Positions 18,974 through 28,455 are shown, numbered from the stretch's first letter. The stretch is 64,000 nt of DNA from Clostridium ihumii AP5 (GCF_000612845.1 NZ_CCAT010000085.1:172946-236945), one strand, 5' to 3'. A program made the numbers and translations. The notes: generated from the sequence alone by a model not told the origin.

Positions 18974-19885
18974 TTGTCTACTTTTAGAATTATTTCATTT
19001 GATGGTGGTGGTATACGTGGAGCTCTTTCAGCTAAACTTTTTAAAAGACTTTGTGATAAATATCCTACACTAATTGAAGATACAAATATGTTTGCAGGAA
19101 CTTCCACTGGTTCATTAATAGCACTGGCTTTAGCTTATGGCCGTGATCCTTCCCAAATTGATTTTTTTTATAACCCTATTAACTCAAAAAAAATTTTTAC
19201 TCCATCTCACTTAAATCTATTTAGACCTAAATATTCTAACAAAAATCTTAAAAAAAGTCTTTATACAGCTTTTCCTAAAGACTTATTATTATCAGATTTA
19301 AAAAAATATGTTCTAGTGCCTGCATTTAAAACAGATGGCCTTCTCAACAATAATTGGCAAATTGTATTTTTTAATAATTTAACCCAAAATCCTACATCAA
19401 ATTTTAAAGTTATCGATGTGGCACTTTCAAGTTCTGCTGCACCAACATATTTTCCATCACACAATAATTTTATTGATGGTGGTGTAATTTTAAACAGTCC
19501 TACAGCAGCTTCTATGTTTTCTGTTATTCATAATCAAAGTAATGCTCATAAAATTTCTGATTTTAGAATTTTATCTATAGGTACTGGAGTATATCCTCAG
19601 AAAATTAATGCAAATACTCATAATTGGGGATCCCTTCAATGGATTTTTAGTCCATTTTCTAAAGTTAAAACTCCTCTTATTTCAATACTTCTTGACAATA
19701 ATCAACCATTAGAAGATTTTTATTGTAAAGAGTTGCTCTCAAAAAATTACTTTAGATTAAATCCAATAATAAAACATGATATTCAATTAGATGACTATAC
19801 CAAGGTTCCTTTGCTAAAACTTATAGGTGATAGTATAGATTTATCTGATTGTTATTCATTTATTGAAAATTATTTTTTAAAATAG
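18974..19885 (+). CDS. patatin-like phospholipase
   Basis: 303 residues. The oxyanion hole is DGGGIRG (10-16), the nucleophile Ser44 lies in GTSTG and the catalytic Asp168 in DGG, so the Ser-Asp dyad is complete. It is expected to hydrolyse acyl esters of glycerolipids, in the cytosol or at the membrane; no signal peptide is visible. It starts at TTG (18974), 8 bases after GGAGG. The gene ends at a strong hairpin. Patatins sometimes work in phage defence, but no cyclase or sensor partner lies here, so a plain lipase role is the simpler reading. Confidence 0.9.
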   Translation: MSTFRIISFDGGGIRGALSAKLFKRLCDKYPTLIEDTNMFAGTSTGSLIALALAYGRDPSQIDFFYNPINSKKIFTPSHLNLFRPKYSNKNLKKSLYTAFPKDLLLSDLKKYVLVPAFKTDGLLNNNWQIVFFNNLTQNPTSNFKVIDVALSSSAAPTYFPSHNNFIDGGVILNSPTAASMFSVIHNQSNAHKISDFRILSIGTGVYPQKINANTHNWGSLQWIFSPFSKVKTPLISILLDNNQPLEDFYCKELLSKNYFRLNPIIKHDIQLDDYTKVPLLKLIGDSIDLSDCYSFIENYFLK

Positions 19886-19888
19886 CCT

Positions 19889-19925
19889 ATATAAAGCATA
19901 TTTAAATATTAAATATGCTTTATAT
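19889..19925. terminator. bidirectional terminator
   Basis: ATATAAAGCATATTTA / TAAATATGCTTTATAT, a perfect 16-bp stem with a 5-base loop and a following T run on the plus strand. It lies between the convergent patatin and GNAT genes. Confidence 0.8.
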
Positions 19926-19934
19926 TTTTTAATT

Positions 19935-20471
19935 TTATCTTTCTCTTATATCTCTCTTAAATATTTCCATAATATAATGGTCATAATATCTTCCATTTCT
20001 ATATATATCTTCTTTTTCTACTCCTACAATTTTGAAGCCAACTTTTTCATAGCACTTTATTGCTCTCTTATTATACTCAAATACTCCAAGTTTTACTTTA
20101 TTTAATCCAATTTGATTAAATGCAATATTTAACAATGTTCTTATTATATCTTTTCCATATCCTTTATTCCAGTATTCTTTGTCTCCTATCATTATGCCTA
20201 ATTTTGCATGTCTTGAGACTAAATCTATATCTGCAAGTCCACAAGATCCTATTAATTTAGAACTTTCTAAATCCTCTATTGCAAAATTTAAACTACCATT
20301 AATATTACATTTATTTTTTCTTATAAACTCGTCCTCTTCTATTAAACTTATTGGTAATGGTGTTTTTAAACTTAAATTATTCTTTACTTCAAAATCATTT
20401 ATAAATTTATGTAGTACTTTTGCATCTTCTATTTCAAATGCTCTTAATTTAACTTTTTCTCCATAATACAT
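19935..20471 (-). CDS. RimJ/RimL-type GNAT acetyltransferase
   Basis: 178 residues. GNAT motifs: GSCGLADIDLVSRHAKLGIM, then the acetyl-CoA loop EYWNKGYGKDIIR and the C-terminal NKRAIKCYEKVGFKIVG. This is the pattern of N-terminal protein or aminoglycoside-type acetyltransferases; the substrate is unknown. AAGGAG precedes the ATG. It is the last gene of the run that begins with the M42 peptidases, 14 bases after the ABC ATPase gene, so it is probably co-transcribed. Confidence 0.87.
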   Translation of the reverse strand: MYYGEKVKLRAFEIEDAKVLHKFINDFEVKNNLSLKTPLPISLIEEDEFIRKNKCNINGSLNFAIEDLESSKLIGSCGLADIDLVSRHAKLGIMIGDKEYWNKGYGKDIIRTLLNIAFNQIGLNKVKLGVFEYNKRAIKCYEKVGFKIVGVEKEDIYRNGRYYDHYIMEIFKRDIRER

Positions 20472-20485
20472 ATCAATTTCTCCTT

Positions 20486-21166
20486 TTATTCTAACATTAA
20501 ATTTCTTATATAATTTTTAACATCTTTATTACTATCATTCATGATTTCTGCTTTAACTTTAGTAGGTTTATCTGAAAAAACATATATTTTATCACTTAAT
20601 TCTATTGCTTCTTCTAAATCATGTGTTACAAATATTACTGTATTTTTATTTTTAATTCTTAACCTTTTAAAATCATCTATAAGCAGTTTCTTATTTCTAA
20701 TATCTAATGATTTAAATGGCTCATCCATTATTAATAAATCTCCATTATATAAAAAAGCCCTCAATATACTAATTCTCTGTCTCATTCCACCACTTAATTC
20801 TTTTGGATAAAACCCTAAGTATTTCTCCATTCCAATACTCTTTAATCCATCTTCAATATCTTTTTTTAAACTTTCTTTTGTAAACTTCCTTTTTAATACT
20901 AAACTTAAATTCTCATATATAGTTAACCACTCTATCAATCTATCTTCTTGAAATATAAACGCTACTTTATTCTTATCATATCCCTGTACTTTCCCATCAT
21001 AATCACTTATACTTTCGGTAATAATATTTAATAACGTCGTTTTTCCACAACCTGATGGTCCAAGTATGCATGTTACATTATTAGCTTCACATTTCATAGA
21101 AACATTTTTTAATACTTCTATATCATTAAACTTCTTACTAATATTGTTTATTAAAATTCCATCCAC
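20486..21166 (-). CDS. ABC transporter ATP-binding protein, NitT/TauT (SsuB) type
   Basis: 226 residues. Walker A GPSGCGKTT, Q loop FIFQEDRLIEW, signature LSGGMRQR, Walker B LLIMDEPF and the switch His in FVTHDLEEA are all present. It powers import together with the permease (21204-21983) and binding protein (21943-22944). I favour the GTG start at 21166, with GGGAG about 9 bases upstream, over the TTG at 21181 that overlaps that site. The class transports sulfonates, nitrate, taurine or pyrimidine-like solutes. Confidence 0.88.
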   Translation of the reverse strand: MDGILINNISKKFNDIEVLKNVSMKCEANNVTCILGPSGCGKTTLLNIITESISDYDGKVQGYDKNKVAFIFQEDRLIEWLTIYENLSLVLKRKFTKESLKKDIEDGLKSIGMEKYLGFYPKELSGGMRQRISILRAFLYNGDLLIMDEPFKSLDIRNKKLLIDDFKRLRIKNKNTVIFVTHDLEEAIELSDKIYVFSDKPTKVKAEIMNDSNKDVKNYIRNLMLE

Positions 21167-21203
21167 TCCAACTTCTCCCAAAATTCTTTTAAAATAATAA
21201 CTT

Positions 21204-21983
21204 TTAGTTTCTATTTTTTAATTTATATATTAACATCTTTTGAAAATAAAAAATGATTAATTCCAGTATCATAGACAAAACAATAATTATAAATATCCAT
21301 GCAAATACACCTGCTGTATTTAAATATATTTTTTGTAATTGTATTTCACTACCAATAGAATTATTTGGTGATGCTAGTATTTCTCCACCTATTATAATTT
21401 TAAAACATAACCCTAGTGTTGATGAGAATATTTGTTTTATTCCACTAATTGTTTTCGGAATATATATTTTTTTTATAATATCTATAGTTCTTACATTGTA
21501 TAAATTTAACATATCAATAATCTTTTTATCTACATTTAAAATATTATTTAGAATTCCTTCATATATTATTGGAAATATAGCTAATATAGCCATTAATATT
21601 GGTGCTTTATCATTTTTTAACCATATAAGTGCTAATATTACCATTGCCATAGTTGGCATAGTCTTTAGCAATTTTAAAATTGGAATTAAAAAATTATATA
21701 TAACATTGCTAACTGCTGATAAAATGCCTAGAATTCCTGCTAATGCAACTGCCATTATAAATGCTATTATAGTTCTAGCAAAAGTACTTCCTATAATAAA
21801 TAAAAATTTTTCACCTAAAACTATACTCTTAATTTCTATAACCGTTTCAATTGGTGATGGAATTATTATACTATTGCCAACAAAATAATATATTAAATAC
21901 CAAAACATTAGGAGTAAAACTACTCCTAATGTTTTGGTTTTATTATTTTTTAAAGTATATTTCTTCATCTGGTAGTTTTCCAC
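21204..21983 (-). CDS. ABC transporter permease, NitT/TauT type
   Basis: 259 residues from the GTG at 21983, or 254 from the ATG at 21968; neither ribosome binding site is decisive. About six membrane helices. The EAA loop that contacts the ATPase is seen around LNLYNVRTIDIIKKIYIPKT. The 5' end overlaps the binding-protein gene by 26-41 bases, so translation is coupled. A perfect 15-bp stem-loop is embedded in codons about 17-27 (21902-21935). Confidence 0.87.
   Translation of the reverse strand: MENYQMKKYTLKNNKTKTLGVVLLLMFWYLIYYFVGNSIIIPSPIETVIEIKSIVLGEKFLFIIGSTFARTIIAFIMAVALAGILGILSAVSNVIYNFLIPILKLLKTMPTMAMVILALIWLKNDKAPILMAILAIFPIIYEGILNNILNVDKKIIDMLNLYNVRTIDIIKKIYIPKTISGIKQIFSSTLGLCFKIIIGGEILASPNNSIGSEIQLQKIYLNTAGVFAWIFIIIVLSMILELIIFYFQKMLIYKLKNRN
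21902..21935 (-). promoter_or_regulatory. intra-operon stem-loop inside permease coding start
   Basis: AAAACATTAGGAGTA / TACTCCTAATGTTTT, a perfect 15-bp stem with a 4-base loop, beginning just after the binding-protein stop codon. There is no U tract, so it is not a simple terminator. It is placed to protect the 3' end of the upstream mRNA or to slow ribosomes entering the permease gene. Function is inferred from position. Confidence 0.5.
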
Positions 21984-22944
21984 CTATAACTTTTGAATCA
22001 TATTTCATTAATACATCAAAATATTTTTCATAATCTTCTTTTCCATCTTCAGCACTTACAAATTTAAGGTTAGCACCTTTTATTGCATCTTTTAATATTT
22101 CTTTTTCTATAGATATACCAGCTGCTTCAACATATTCACCTAATTTATCAGTATTTTCATTTGCAAATTTTATACTACTTTCATATTCATCTATAAATTT
22201 TTCAACAAACTTTTTATTATTTTCAATTAAATCTTTTTTTATTATTAAGCTACTTTGTGGAAATCCATTTTTACTTTTAAATGTGTTTTTCCACTCCTCA
22301 TTTAAATTCATTATTATATTTGTATCTGTTTTTTTCTTTAACACTTTTGTAAGCATTGGTTCTGGTATTTGTGCTACTTGAGTTTTTCCAGCTAAAAATG
22401 TTGGTGCAAGTTCTGTTGCCCCACTTAAATAATTTAATGTTACATCACTGTCTGGATTTATTCCCTTTTCCTTAAGTATTGATTTTAATACTATGTCTGG
22501 AGTTAACCCTTTACCAATACTTGTTATTTCCTTACCTTTAACATCTTCTAATGTTTTTATTTCACCTTGTCCAATTAATGAAAATGAACCAAATCCACCT
22601 GTAGCTGCTAATTTATATCCTAATCCCTTATTGTAACTTTGTGCTGCTAAATTAGATGGTACTATTGCAATATCCGCTTCTCCACCTAGTACTTTAGATG
22701 CAAGTCCATCAGGACCTTTTTCTACACTATACTTTACTTCAACATTTTCATCTAGTACTGGATTTTCCTTTATCATTTTTGATATGGTTATTGCAGGTAG
22801 TCCATCTGGAACCACAACTTGAACAACTGATTTTTGAGTTTCATTTGGTTTTTCTTTATTTTGCGAACCCTTATTTTCTGATTGACATCCACCTAATATC
22901 ATTACCCCTGCTAATAATGCTAATAATACTCTTTTTTTTACCAT
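21943..22944 (-). CDS. ABC transporter substrate-binding lipoprotein, NMT1/TauA-like
   Basis: 333 residues from the ATG at 22944, with AAGGA 9 bases upstream. The lipoprotein signal MVKKRVLLALLAGVMILGGC has the lipidated Cys at residue 20. The mature part has the two-lobed binding-protein pattern: VVVPDGLPAITISKM, ADIAIVPSNLAAQSYN and IGKGLTPDIVLKSIL. It sits outside the membrane and delivers a small solute to the downstream permease. The ligand cannot be read from the sequence. It begins 34 bases after the third M42 gene, which suggests co-expression with the peptidases. Confidence 0.87.
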   Translation of the reverse strand: MVKKRVLLALLAGVMILGGCQSENKGSQNKEKPNETQKSVVQVVVPDGLPAITISKMIKENPVLDENVEVKYSVEKGPDGLASKVLGGEADIAIVPSNLAAQSYNKGLGYKLAATGGFGSFSLIGQGEIKTLEDVKGKEITSIGKGLTPDIVLKSILKEKGINPDSDVTLNYLSGATELAPTFLAGKTQVAQIPEPMLTKVLKKKTDTNIIMNLNEEWKNTFKSKNGFPQSSLIIKKDLIENNKKFVEKFIDEYESSIKFANENTDKLGEYVEAAGISIEKEILKDAIKGANLKFVSAEDGKEDYEKYFDVLMKYDSKVIGGKLPDEEIYFKK

Positions 22945-22978
22945 ACTTTCAAATCCTTCTTCCTTTGAATTATGAATA

Positions 22979-23965
22979 TTATTCAACAACTTTTAATAAA
23001 ACTTTTATAGCATCTTCTATATCTTTTATTTTAACTACCTCATTTAATGTATTTTTATATCTCATTGGTATTGATAATGCCCCTGTTTTTATACCGCATC
23101 TTTCTTTATGAATTCTTCCTCCATTAGTTCCTTTTTCATTAAAAATATATTGATTATCTATTTTTAAATCCTTACATGATTCTTCTAACATTTCTTTTAC
23201 TTCATGATGTACAATTAAATCTCTATCTAAAACATGTATACCTACACCTTTATTTAGTTTTACTTTGCTATCTCCACCTAATGTGTCATTTGCTTCTTCT
23301 ACATCAATAACAATACAATAACTTGGATCTAATTTATAGGCAGCAGCTCTTGCACCTCTTCCATCTAATTGTTTTTCTGTTGAAAAAACAAATGAGATTT
23401 CATGATCTAAGTTTTCTATTTTTTCTTTATCCTTAGTTATTTCTATTAGTGTATTTAATAATATATATGAAGAAATTTTTGAATCCAATGTTGAACCAAT
23501 AACTTTATCTTCAATTTTAACTACATCTTTTTTTAGTATAGCAACATCTCCCTCTTGTATCTTTTTAAGAGTTTCTTCCTTGCTACTAGAAAATACATCC
23601 AAATATATATCTGATATTTTAGGTTCTTTTTTACTTGCACAAACTCTAGCTATAGTTCCATTTGCAAACTCAACTATATTGCCAATCCAATCTTCAAAAT
23701 TAAATTCACCTATTGTTCCAACCCTTGCATATCCATTATCATCTATGAATGTAACTATTAAACTAACAGAATCCATATGACTTACTAACATTATATCTTT
23801 ATTATTTTTAGATTTTGTTCCTAATTTAACTATTAAGTTATCCATTTTATCTATTTCATAAGTTAATCCTAATATATCTATTTCATCTATTATCTTATTT
23901 CTCATACTTTCTTCATGACTACTTGTTGTAAATGTATTTATCATTTTTTCTAATAACATGTCCAT
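22979..23965 (-). CDS. degenerate M42 peptidase paralogue (active site lost)
   Basis: 328 residues, clearly of the M42 glutamyl aminopeptidase/cellulase fold (SHMDSVSLIV, GRGARAAAY, GGRIHKERCG). Key residues differ from its two neighbours. The bridging DD is DS (STLDSKISS). The QEEVG catalytic pair reads TEKQL, and the final metal-binding His (RYMH, RYIH) is Asn (RYKN). Only the first His-x-Asp is kept. It probably cannot act as a normal dizinc peptidase and may be a structural or regulatory subunit of a mixed M42 complex. It has its own good ribosome binding site and an intact frame, so it is not simply a pseudogene. Confidence 0.8.
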   Translation of the reverse strand: MDMLLEKMINTFTTSSHEESMRNKIIDEIDILGLTYEIDKMDNLIVKLGTKSKNNKDIMLVSHMDSVSLIVTFIDDNGYARVGTIGEFNFEDWIGNIVEFANGTIARVCASKKEPKISDIYLDVFSSSKEETLKKIQEGDVAILKKDVVKIEDKVIGSTLDSKISSYILLNTLIEITKDKEKIENLDHEISFVFSTEKQLDGRGARAAAYKLDPSYCIVIDVEEANDTLGGDSKVKLNKGVGIHVLDRDLIVHHEVKEMLEESCKDLKIDNQYIFNEKGTNGGRIHKERCGIKTGALSIPMRYKNTLNEVVKIKDIEDAIKVLLKVVE

Positions 23966-24041
23966 AATTTTCCTCCCTATTTTAAATGTAGTATATTAAC
24001 TAATCATTTTTATAAATTAATAATTTTACATATAAATTTAA

Positions 24042-25073
24042 TTACATTGTCTTTAAATATGTTTTCAAAAGTTTTAATGTATTTAAATAATCTTCTTGTG
24101 ATGCTACTGATATAGCTGAATGTATATATCTGCATGGAACTGAAATAGTTGCTATTTTACTTGTTCCTTCATCAACAGTGTGAATTATACCAGCATCATT
24201 CCCACCAGCTATGGCTTTTCTCCTTTGATATGGTATATTATTTTTGATAGCTACCTCAATAATGTTTCTTGCCATTTCTTCATTAAATATGCTTGTTCTA
24301 TCCATAATTGATATAGCTGGTCCCTTACCTATTTCTGTTGCCCTATTTTCTTTGCTTATATTACACATATCAGCACATATTGTTCCTTCTAAAACAATTG
24401 CTACATCTGGCTTAACATTAAAAGCTGATACATAAGCGCCTCTTTCTCCAACTTCTTCTTGTACATTAAATACACAATACAAATCACAATTATAATTTTC
24501 TTTTAATGCCTGAATTAGAACTAAGCATCCCATTCTATCATCAAAAGCCTTGCCTTTTATAAGCTTGTCTCCAAAACAATCATATTCATTATCAAATACT
24601 ACAAATTCTCCTAAATCTATCATTTTCATTGCTTCATCTTTGCTTTTAGCTCCAATATCTATACAGCAATTTCCGTAAGTAAATGCTTTTTTTCTTTCAT
24701 CTTTGCTTTGAAGATGTATTGCTTTTGCACCAATAATTCCTTGTATTTTCTCTTCTCCAATAAAAACCAACTTTGAAGGCATTGATAATGGATTTACTCC
24801 ACCAAGCCCGCTAAACTTTAAAGTTCCATCACTATTATATCCAGTAATTATGAAGCCAACTTCATCCATGTGAGCTGCTATCATAACTTTAGGTCCATTT
24901 CCTTTTTTATGGGCTATTATATTTCCCATTTTATCTACTTTTAGTTCATCTACAAAAGAACTTATTTCATCTTTTATTATTTTTCTTACTTCACCTTCAT
25001 ATCCTGAAGGTCCAGATGCAGAAGTTAATTTATCTAACAAATTTCCCTTTTCAAGCTCTTTAGCTAGAAACAT
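24042..25073 (-). CDS. M42 family metallopeptidase
   Basis: 343 residues. All M42 dizinc-site residues are present: His-Asp in AAHMDEVGFI, Asp in KGKAFDDRMG, the catalytic and ligand Glu pair in VQEEVGERGA, Asp/Glu in VALEG-like VLEGTICAD, and the last His in RYIHSAISV. M42 enzymes form large tetrahedral dodecamers that trim peptides in the cytosol. The gene overlaps the end of the preceding M42 gene by 10 bases, with its GGAGGGG site inside that gene, so the two are translationally coupled. Confidence 0.93.
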   Translation of the reverse strand: MFLAKELEKGNLLDKLTSASGPSGYEGEVRKIIKDEISSFVDELKVDKMGNIIAHKKGNGPKVMIAAHMDEVGFIITGYNSDGTLKFSGLGGVNPLSMPSKLVFIGEEKIQGIIGAKAIHLQSKDERKKAFTYGNCCIDIGAKSKDEAMKMIDLGEFVVFDNEYDCFGDKLIKGKAFDDRMGCLVLIQALKENYNCDLYCVFNVQEEVGERGAYVSAFNVKPDVAIVLEGTICADMCNISKENRATEIGKGPAISIMDRTSIFNEEMARNIIEVAIKNNIPYQRRKAIAGGNDAGIIHTVDEGTSKIATISVPCRYIHSAISVASQEDYLNTLKLLKTYLKTM

Positions 25074-26104
25074 AATATCCCCTCCAAATCTTCATATTTT
25101 ATTTTTCCTATAACTTTAGCTAATAGTCTTCCTACATTTTGAACATCTTTCATATTAACTACTTCTACTGATGTATGCATATATCTTTGAGGAATAGAAA
25201 ATAGTAATGTTGGAATTCCATCTGCTGCTGTTTGTATATCCCAAGCATCAGTTCCTGTTGCTCCTGGACAAACCTCTACCCCATAAGGAATATTATAATC
25301 TTTTGCAACATTTACTACATATTTTCTTAATTTTGGATGTATATTAGGTCCTATGGAAATCATTCCTCCATCACCTAATCCTGTATTAGAATCACTATCG
25401 CCTAATATACTATTGTCAAATCCCACATCAATAGCTACCCCTATATCTGGTCTTATTCCAAAACTTGCTGTTTTTGCCCCTCTATGTCCAACTTCTTCTT
25501 GTGACGAACAAACAAAGTAAACATCTAAATCATGATTTATATTTTCAAGTTCTTTTGCACAGGTATATAATGATGCAATTGATGCTCTATCATCTAATGC
25601 TTTTCCTGAAACATTATCATTTAAAAGTTCTACAAACTTTCTTTTTATAGTAACAAAATCTCCAACATTTATCTTTTTTTCTATATCTTCTTTACTATAT
25701 CCTGTATCTATTCTTAAATCCTTCATTTCAACAGCTTTACTTTTATCTTCTGCATCCATTAAGTGAGGAGGTTTTACCCCTATAATACCAATAATCTCCT
25801 CTTTTCCATGTATTATAACTTCTTGAGATACTAGCACTTTAGGATCTATCCCTCTACCAGTAAACTCTAAAAATCCATTTTCACCAATAGCTGTAACTAC
25901 CATGAAAATTTCATCTGCATGAGCCATAATCATTATTTTTCCTTTTCCATTGCCTTTTTTCTCTATAATTACATTGTTCAAATTGTCTCTTGTAACACTT
26001 CCAAACTTTCCAAAAGATTTATCAATAATATCAAAAAGCCAATGTTCTCTTCCACTTGGTCCATGACTTTCACATAATTCTTTTAGTAAAATTTTTTCCT
26101 CCAT
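25064..26104 (-). CDS. M42 family metallopeptidase
   Basis: 346 residues, the first of three M42 genes. Ligand motifs are intact: MAHADEIFMVV, SGKALDDRAS, SQEEVGHRGA, AIDVGFD and RYMHTSVEV. It trims peptides from the N-terminus in the cytosol. With the next gene it may form a mixed-subunit particle of the kind known for TET peptidases. GAGGGG precedes the ATG. It heads the peptidase-ABC transporter-GNAT run that ends at 19935. The common arrangement suggests peptide or amino-acid scavenging, fitting a proteolytic clostridium. Confidence 0.93.
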   Translation of the reverse strand: MEEKILLKELCESHGPSGREHWLFDIIDKSFGKFGSVTRDNLNNVIIEKKGNGKGKIMIMAHADEIFMVVTAIGENGFLEFTGRGIDPKVLVSQEVIIHGKEEIIGIIGVKPPHLMDAEDKSKAVEMKDLRIDTGYSKEDIEKKINVGDFVTIKRKFVELLNDNVSGKALDDRASIASLYTCAKELENINHDLDVYFVCSSQEEVGHRGAKTASFGIRPDIGVAIDVGFDNSILGDSDSNTGLGDGGMISIGPNIHPKLRKYVVNVAKDYNIPYGVEVCPGATGTDAWDIQTAADGIPTLLFSIPQRYMHTSVEVVNMKDVQNVGRLLAKVIGKIKYEDLEGILCF

Positions 26105-26949
26105 AATCCCCTCTCCCTTCTTACTATTCTTAATTTTCTAATAAATTAATTTTATCATAATACCATTATTAAATACATATCACTATTTTTTTTTATTTTT
26201 TACCATTTTTTATTTAAGTTTGTTATTTGTTTAACTTTTATTTTTAATAAATTGTTAATTATATTCTAATGTTTTCATATATTACAACAAATCTCTATAT
26301 TTTTTTCATTCAATTTTATTCAAATCAAACTTTTATTAAATTTTTATTGTTTATTACCTATTTTCCCTTCATATTAAGAAAATAAATTCACATTTAATCA
26401 ACATAAACATATATTAGTATTAAAAAACTTAACAACTTTTTAACACTTTTAATATTTTATACGTATTTATATATGATTTTTTATTATTATTTTATAATTT
26501 ATTATTTTTTTTCAATTGAATATTATATAAATTGAAAAATTTGAATTTTTGGAAATCTTGTATTGTTTTTTGTAATAACAGGTGTATAATATTTACAATA
26601 GATCATAGTTTTGAAGTTAATCCTTTAACAGATTTTGTTTAAAATATAATACTTATTAAAATATTAATTAAAACTTAATGTGATTTTTGTTTTGGGAGTT
26701 TTTTATATTCCTATATTTTTCTTAAGTTTTCAAAAAAATTTTTTATAAAATATTTTTACTTTGGGATGCATTTATTGAAATATTTTAGCTTTATATTTAA
26801 ATGTAACTGTATATTTATCATAAAATTTTATACATATAAATTTAAAATGATTAATCGTACATATCTTACATTTATATAAACTTACTAACTTATTTCTTTA
26901 AATATATAATTAACTAAAAGTTATAAGTATCAAAATGGGGGGAAATAAA
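26105..26949 (+). other. long leader/promoter region before YjeM-type permease 1
   Basis: About 840 bases without a supported gene. On the plus strand, TTGTTT (26563) and TATAAT (26585-26590), 16 bases apart, resemble the promoter of the second permease, with shared flanking TCTTGTATT and GGTGTATAAT. That would leave a leader of about 350 bases. I saw no T-box, riboswitch or conserved hairpin in it. Confidence 0.5.
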
Positions 26950-28455
26950 ATGTCATCAAAAAGTAATGAAACTAAAAAACTATCTTTAATGGCACTAATT
27001 CTTATGATCTTTACATCTGTTTATGGGTTTAACAACATGCCAAGATCATTTTATTTAATGGGGTATGGTTCTATTCCATTCTACATTATTTCAGCAATTA
27101 TATTCTTTATACCTTTTGCTTTCATGATTGCAGAATATGGGGCTGCATTTAAAAGTGAAAAAGGTGGTATTTTCTCTTGGATGGAAAAATCCGTAGGTAT
27201 TAGATATGCCTTTATTGCTACATTTATGTGGTATACATCTCAAATTATTTGGATGTTGAATGTATCATCTGGTATTTGGATACCATTTTCAAATGCTATT
27301 TATGGAAAAGATAAGACTAATACTTGGTCATTATTTGGATTAGATAGTGTTAAGACTTTAGGAATACTCGCTATTATTTTAATTATTGTTATAACATTTG
27401 TGTCAACTAAAGGTCTTGATAAAATTAAGAAAATAACATCTATCGGTGGTACTGCTGTTGCACTACTTAACATATTACTTTTCGTAGGAGCTATACTTGT
27501 TTTAATTGGAAATCATGGAGAACTTGCTCAACCAATAGAATCAATGCGTTCATTTATTGATTCACCAAATCCATCATATTTAACTCCAATTTCAATGTTA
27601 TCATTTCTAGTTTATGCAATATTTGCATATGGTGGTATTGAAGTTGTTGGTGGTCTTGTTGATGAAACTGAAAATCCTGAAAAGAATTTTCCAAAAGGAA
27701 TTGCTGTTTCTGCAATCATAATTGCTATTGGTTATGCAATTGGATTATTCTGTATAGGTGTGTTCACTAATTGGGATGCTACTCTTTCTGGTGAAACTGT
27801 TAATAAGGCAAATGTTTCTTATGTAATTATGAATAACTTAGGCTATCAAATTGGTGCTGCATTTGGTGCAAGTGAAGCTGTAGCCATTCAAATGGGAAAC
27901 TGGGTTGCTAGATTTGTTGGACTTTCTTTACTTCTTTGCTTAACAGGAGCATTTTTTACAATGAGTTATGCACCATTAAAACAATTAATAGAAGGTTGTC
28001 CTGAAGGATTACTTCCTAAAAAAATTTGTGAATTTAAAGACGGAATGCCTATAAACGCAATGATAGTACAGGCTGTTATAGTTATAATAATGATTGCTTG
28101 TGTTTCATTTGGCGGAAGTAAAATGAATAAGTTTTTTGATATACTTGTTGCTATGACTAATGTTTCAATGACTATTCCTTATATGTTTCTTTCTGGTGCA
28201 TTTATAGCATTTAAACGTAAAAAAGAAATTGACAAGCCATTTTCTATATTCAATAAAAATGGTTTAATAGTATTCTTCACTGTAATAGTTACATTTACTG
28301 TTGGCTTTGCAAACTTCTTCTCAATAATAGAACCAGCTATTAATGGAGATTGGGTTACAACCATAGCTAGTGTAGCAGGTCCTATAGTATTTACACTTAT
28401 TGCACTAATTCTTCATAGCAGATATGAAAGAAATAAAAAATTAGGAAAACTTTAA
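26950..28455 (+). CDS. APC-superfamily amino-acid permease, YjeM/GadC-like (paralogue 1)
   Basis: 501 residues, about 12 membrane helices. It begins MSSKSNETKKLSLMALILM and carries the YjeM-type region GFNNMPRSFYLMGYG and the APC-type helix-6 segment VYAIFAYGGIEVVGGLVDET. The start is ATG at 26950, with GGGGGG just upstream; the in-frame ATG at 26935 precedes that site and is rejected. It exchanges or imports amino acids such as glutamate/GABA-like substrates; the substrate is not proven. It is nearly identical in design to the next gene (29103-30608), a tandem duplication. Confidence 0.9.
   Translation: MSSKSNETKKLSLMALILMIFTSVYGFNNMPRSFYLMGYGSIPFYIISAIIFFIPFAFMIAEYGAAFKSEKGGIFSWMEKSVGIRYAFIATFMWYTSQIIWMLNVSSGIWIPFSNAIYGKDKTNTWSLFGLDSVKTLGILAIILIIVITFVSTKGLDKIKKITSIGGTAVALLNILLFVGAILVLIGNHGELAQPIESMRSFIDSPNPSYLTPISMLSFLVYAIFAYGGIEVVGGLVDETENPEKNFPKGIAVSAIIIAIGYAIGLFCIGVFTNWDATLSGETVNKANVSYVIMNNLGYQIGAAFGASEAVAIQMGNWVARFVGLSLLLCLTGAFFTMSYAPLKQLIEGCPEGLLPKKICEFKDGMPINAMIVQAVIVIIMIACVSFGGSKMNKFFDILVAMTNVSMTIPYMFLSGAFIAFKRKKEIDKPFSIFNKNGLIVFFTVIVTFTVGFANFFSIIEPAINGDWVTTIASVAGPIVFTLIALILHSRYERNKKLGKL

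Noticed and set aside
18974..19885. Patatin gene as part of an anti-phage defence system
   Set aside because: No nucleotide cyclase, sensor or helicase partner lies beside it; the neighbours are a coiled-coil protein and a GNAT, so there is no support beyond the patatin domain.
21253..21888. 211-codon plus-strand frame
   Set aside because: It is a hydrophobic mirror of the ABC permease on the other strand, without a ribosome binding site.
22698..23111. 137-codon plus-strand frame
   Set aside because: It spans the junction of two well-supported minus-strand genes and is made mostly of Leu, Phe and His.
26600..26949. T-box or amino-acid riboswitch before the first permease
   Set aside because: No T-box motif, specifier loop or terminator/antiterminator pair could be found by eye.
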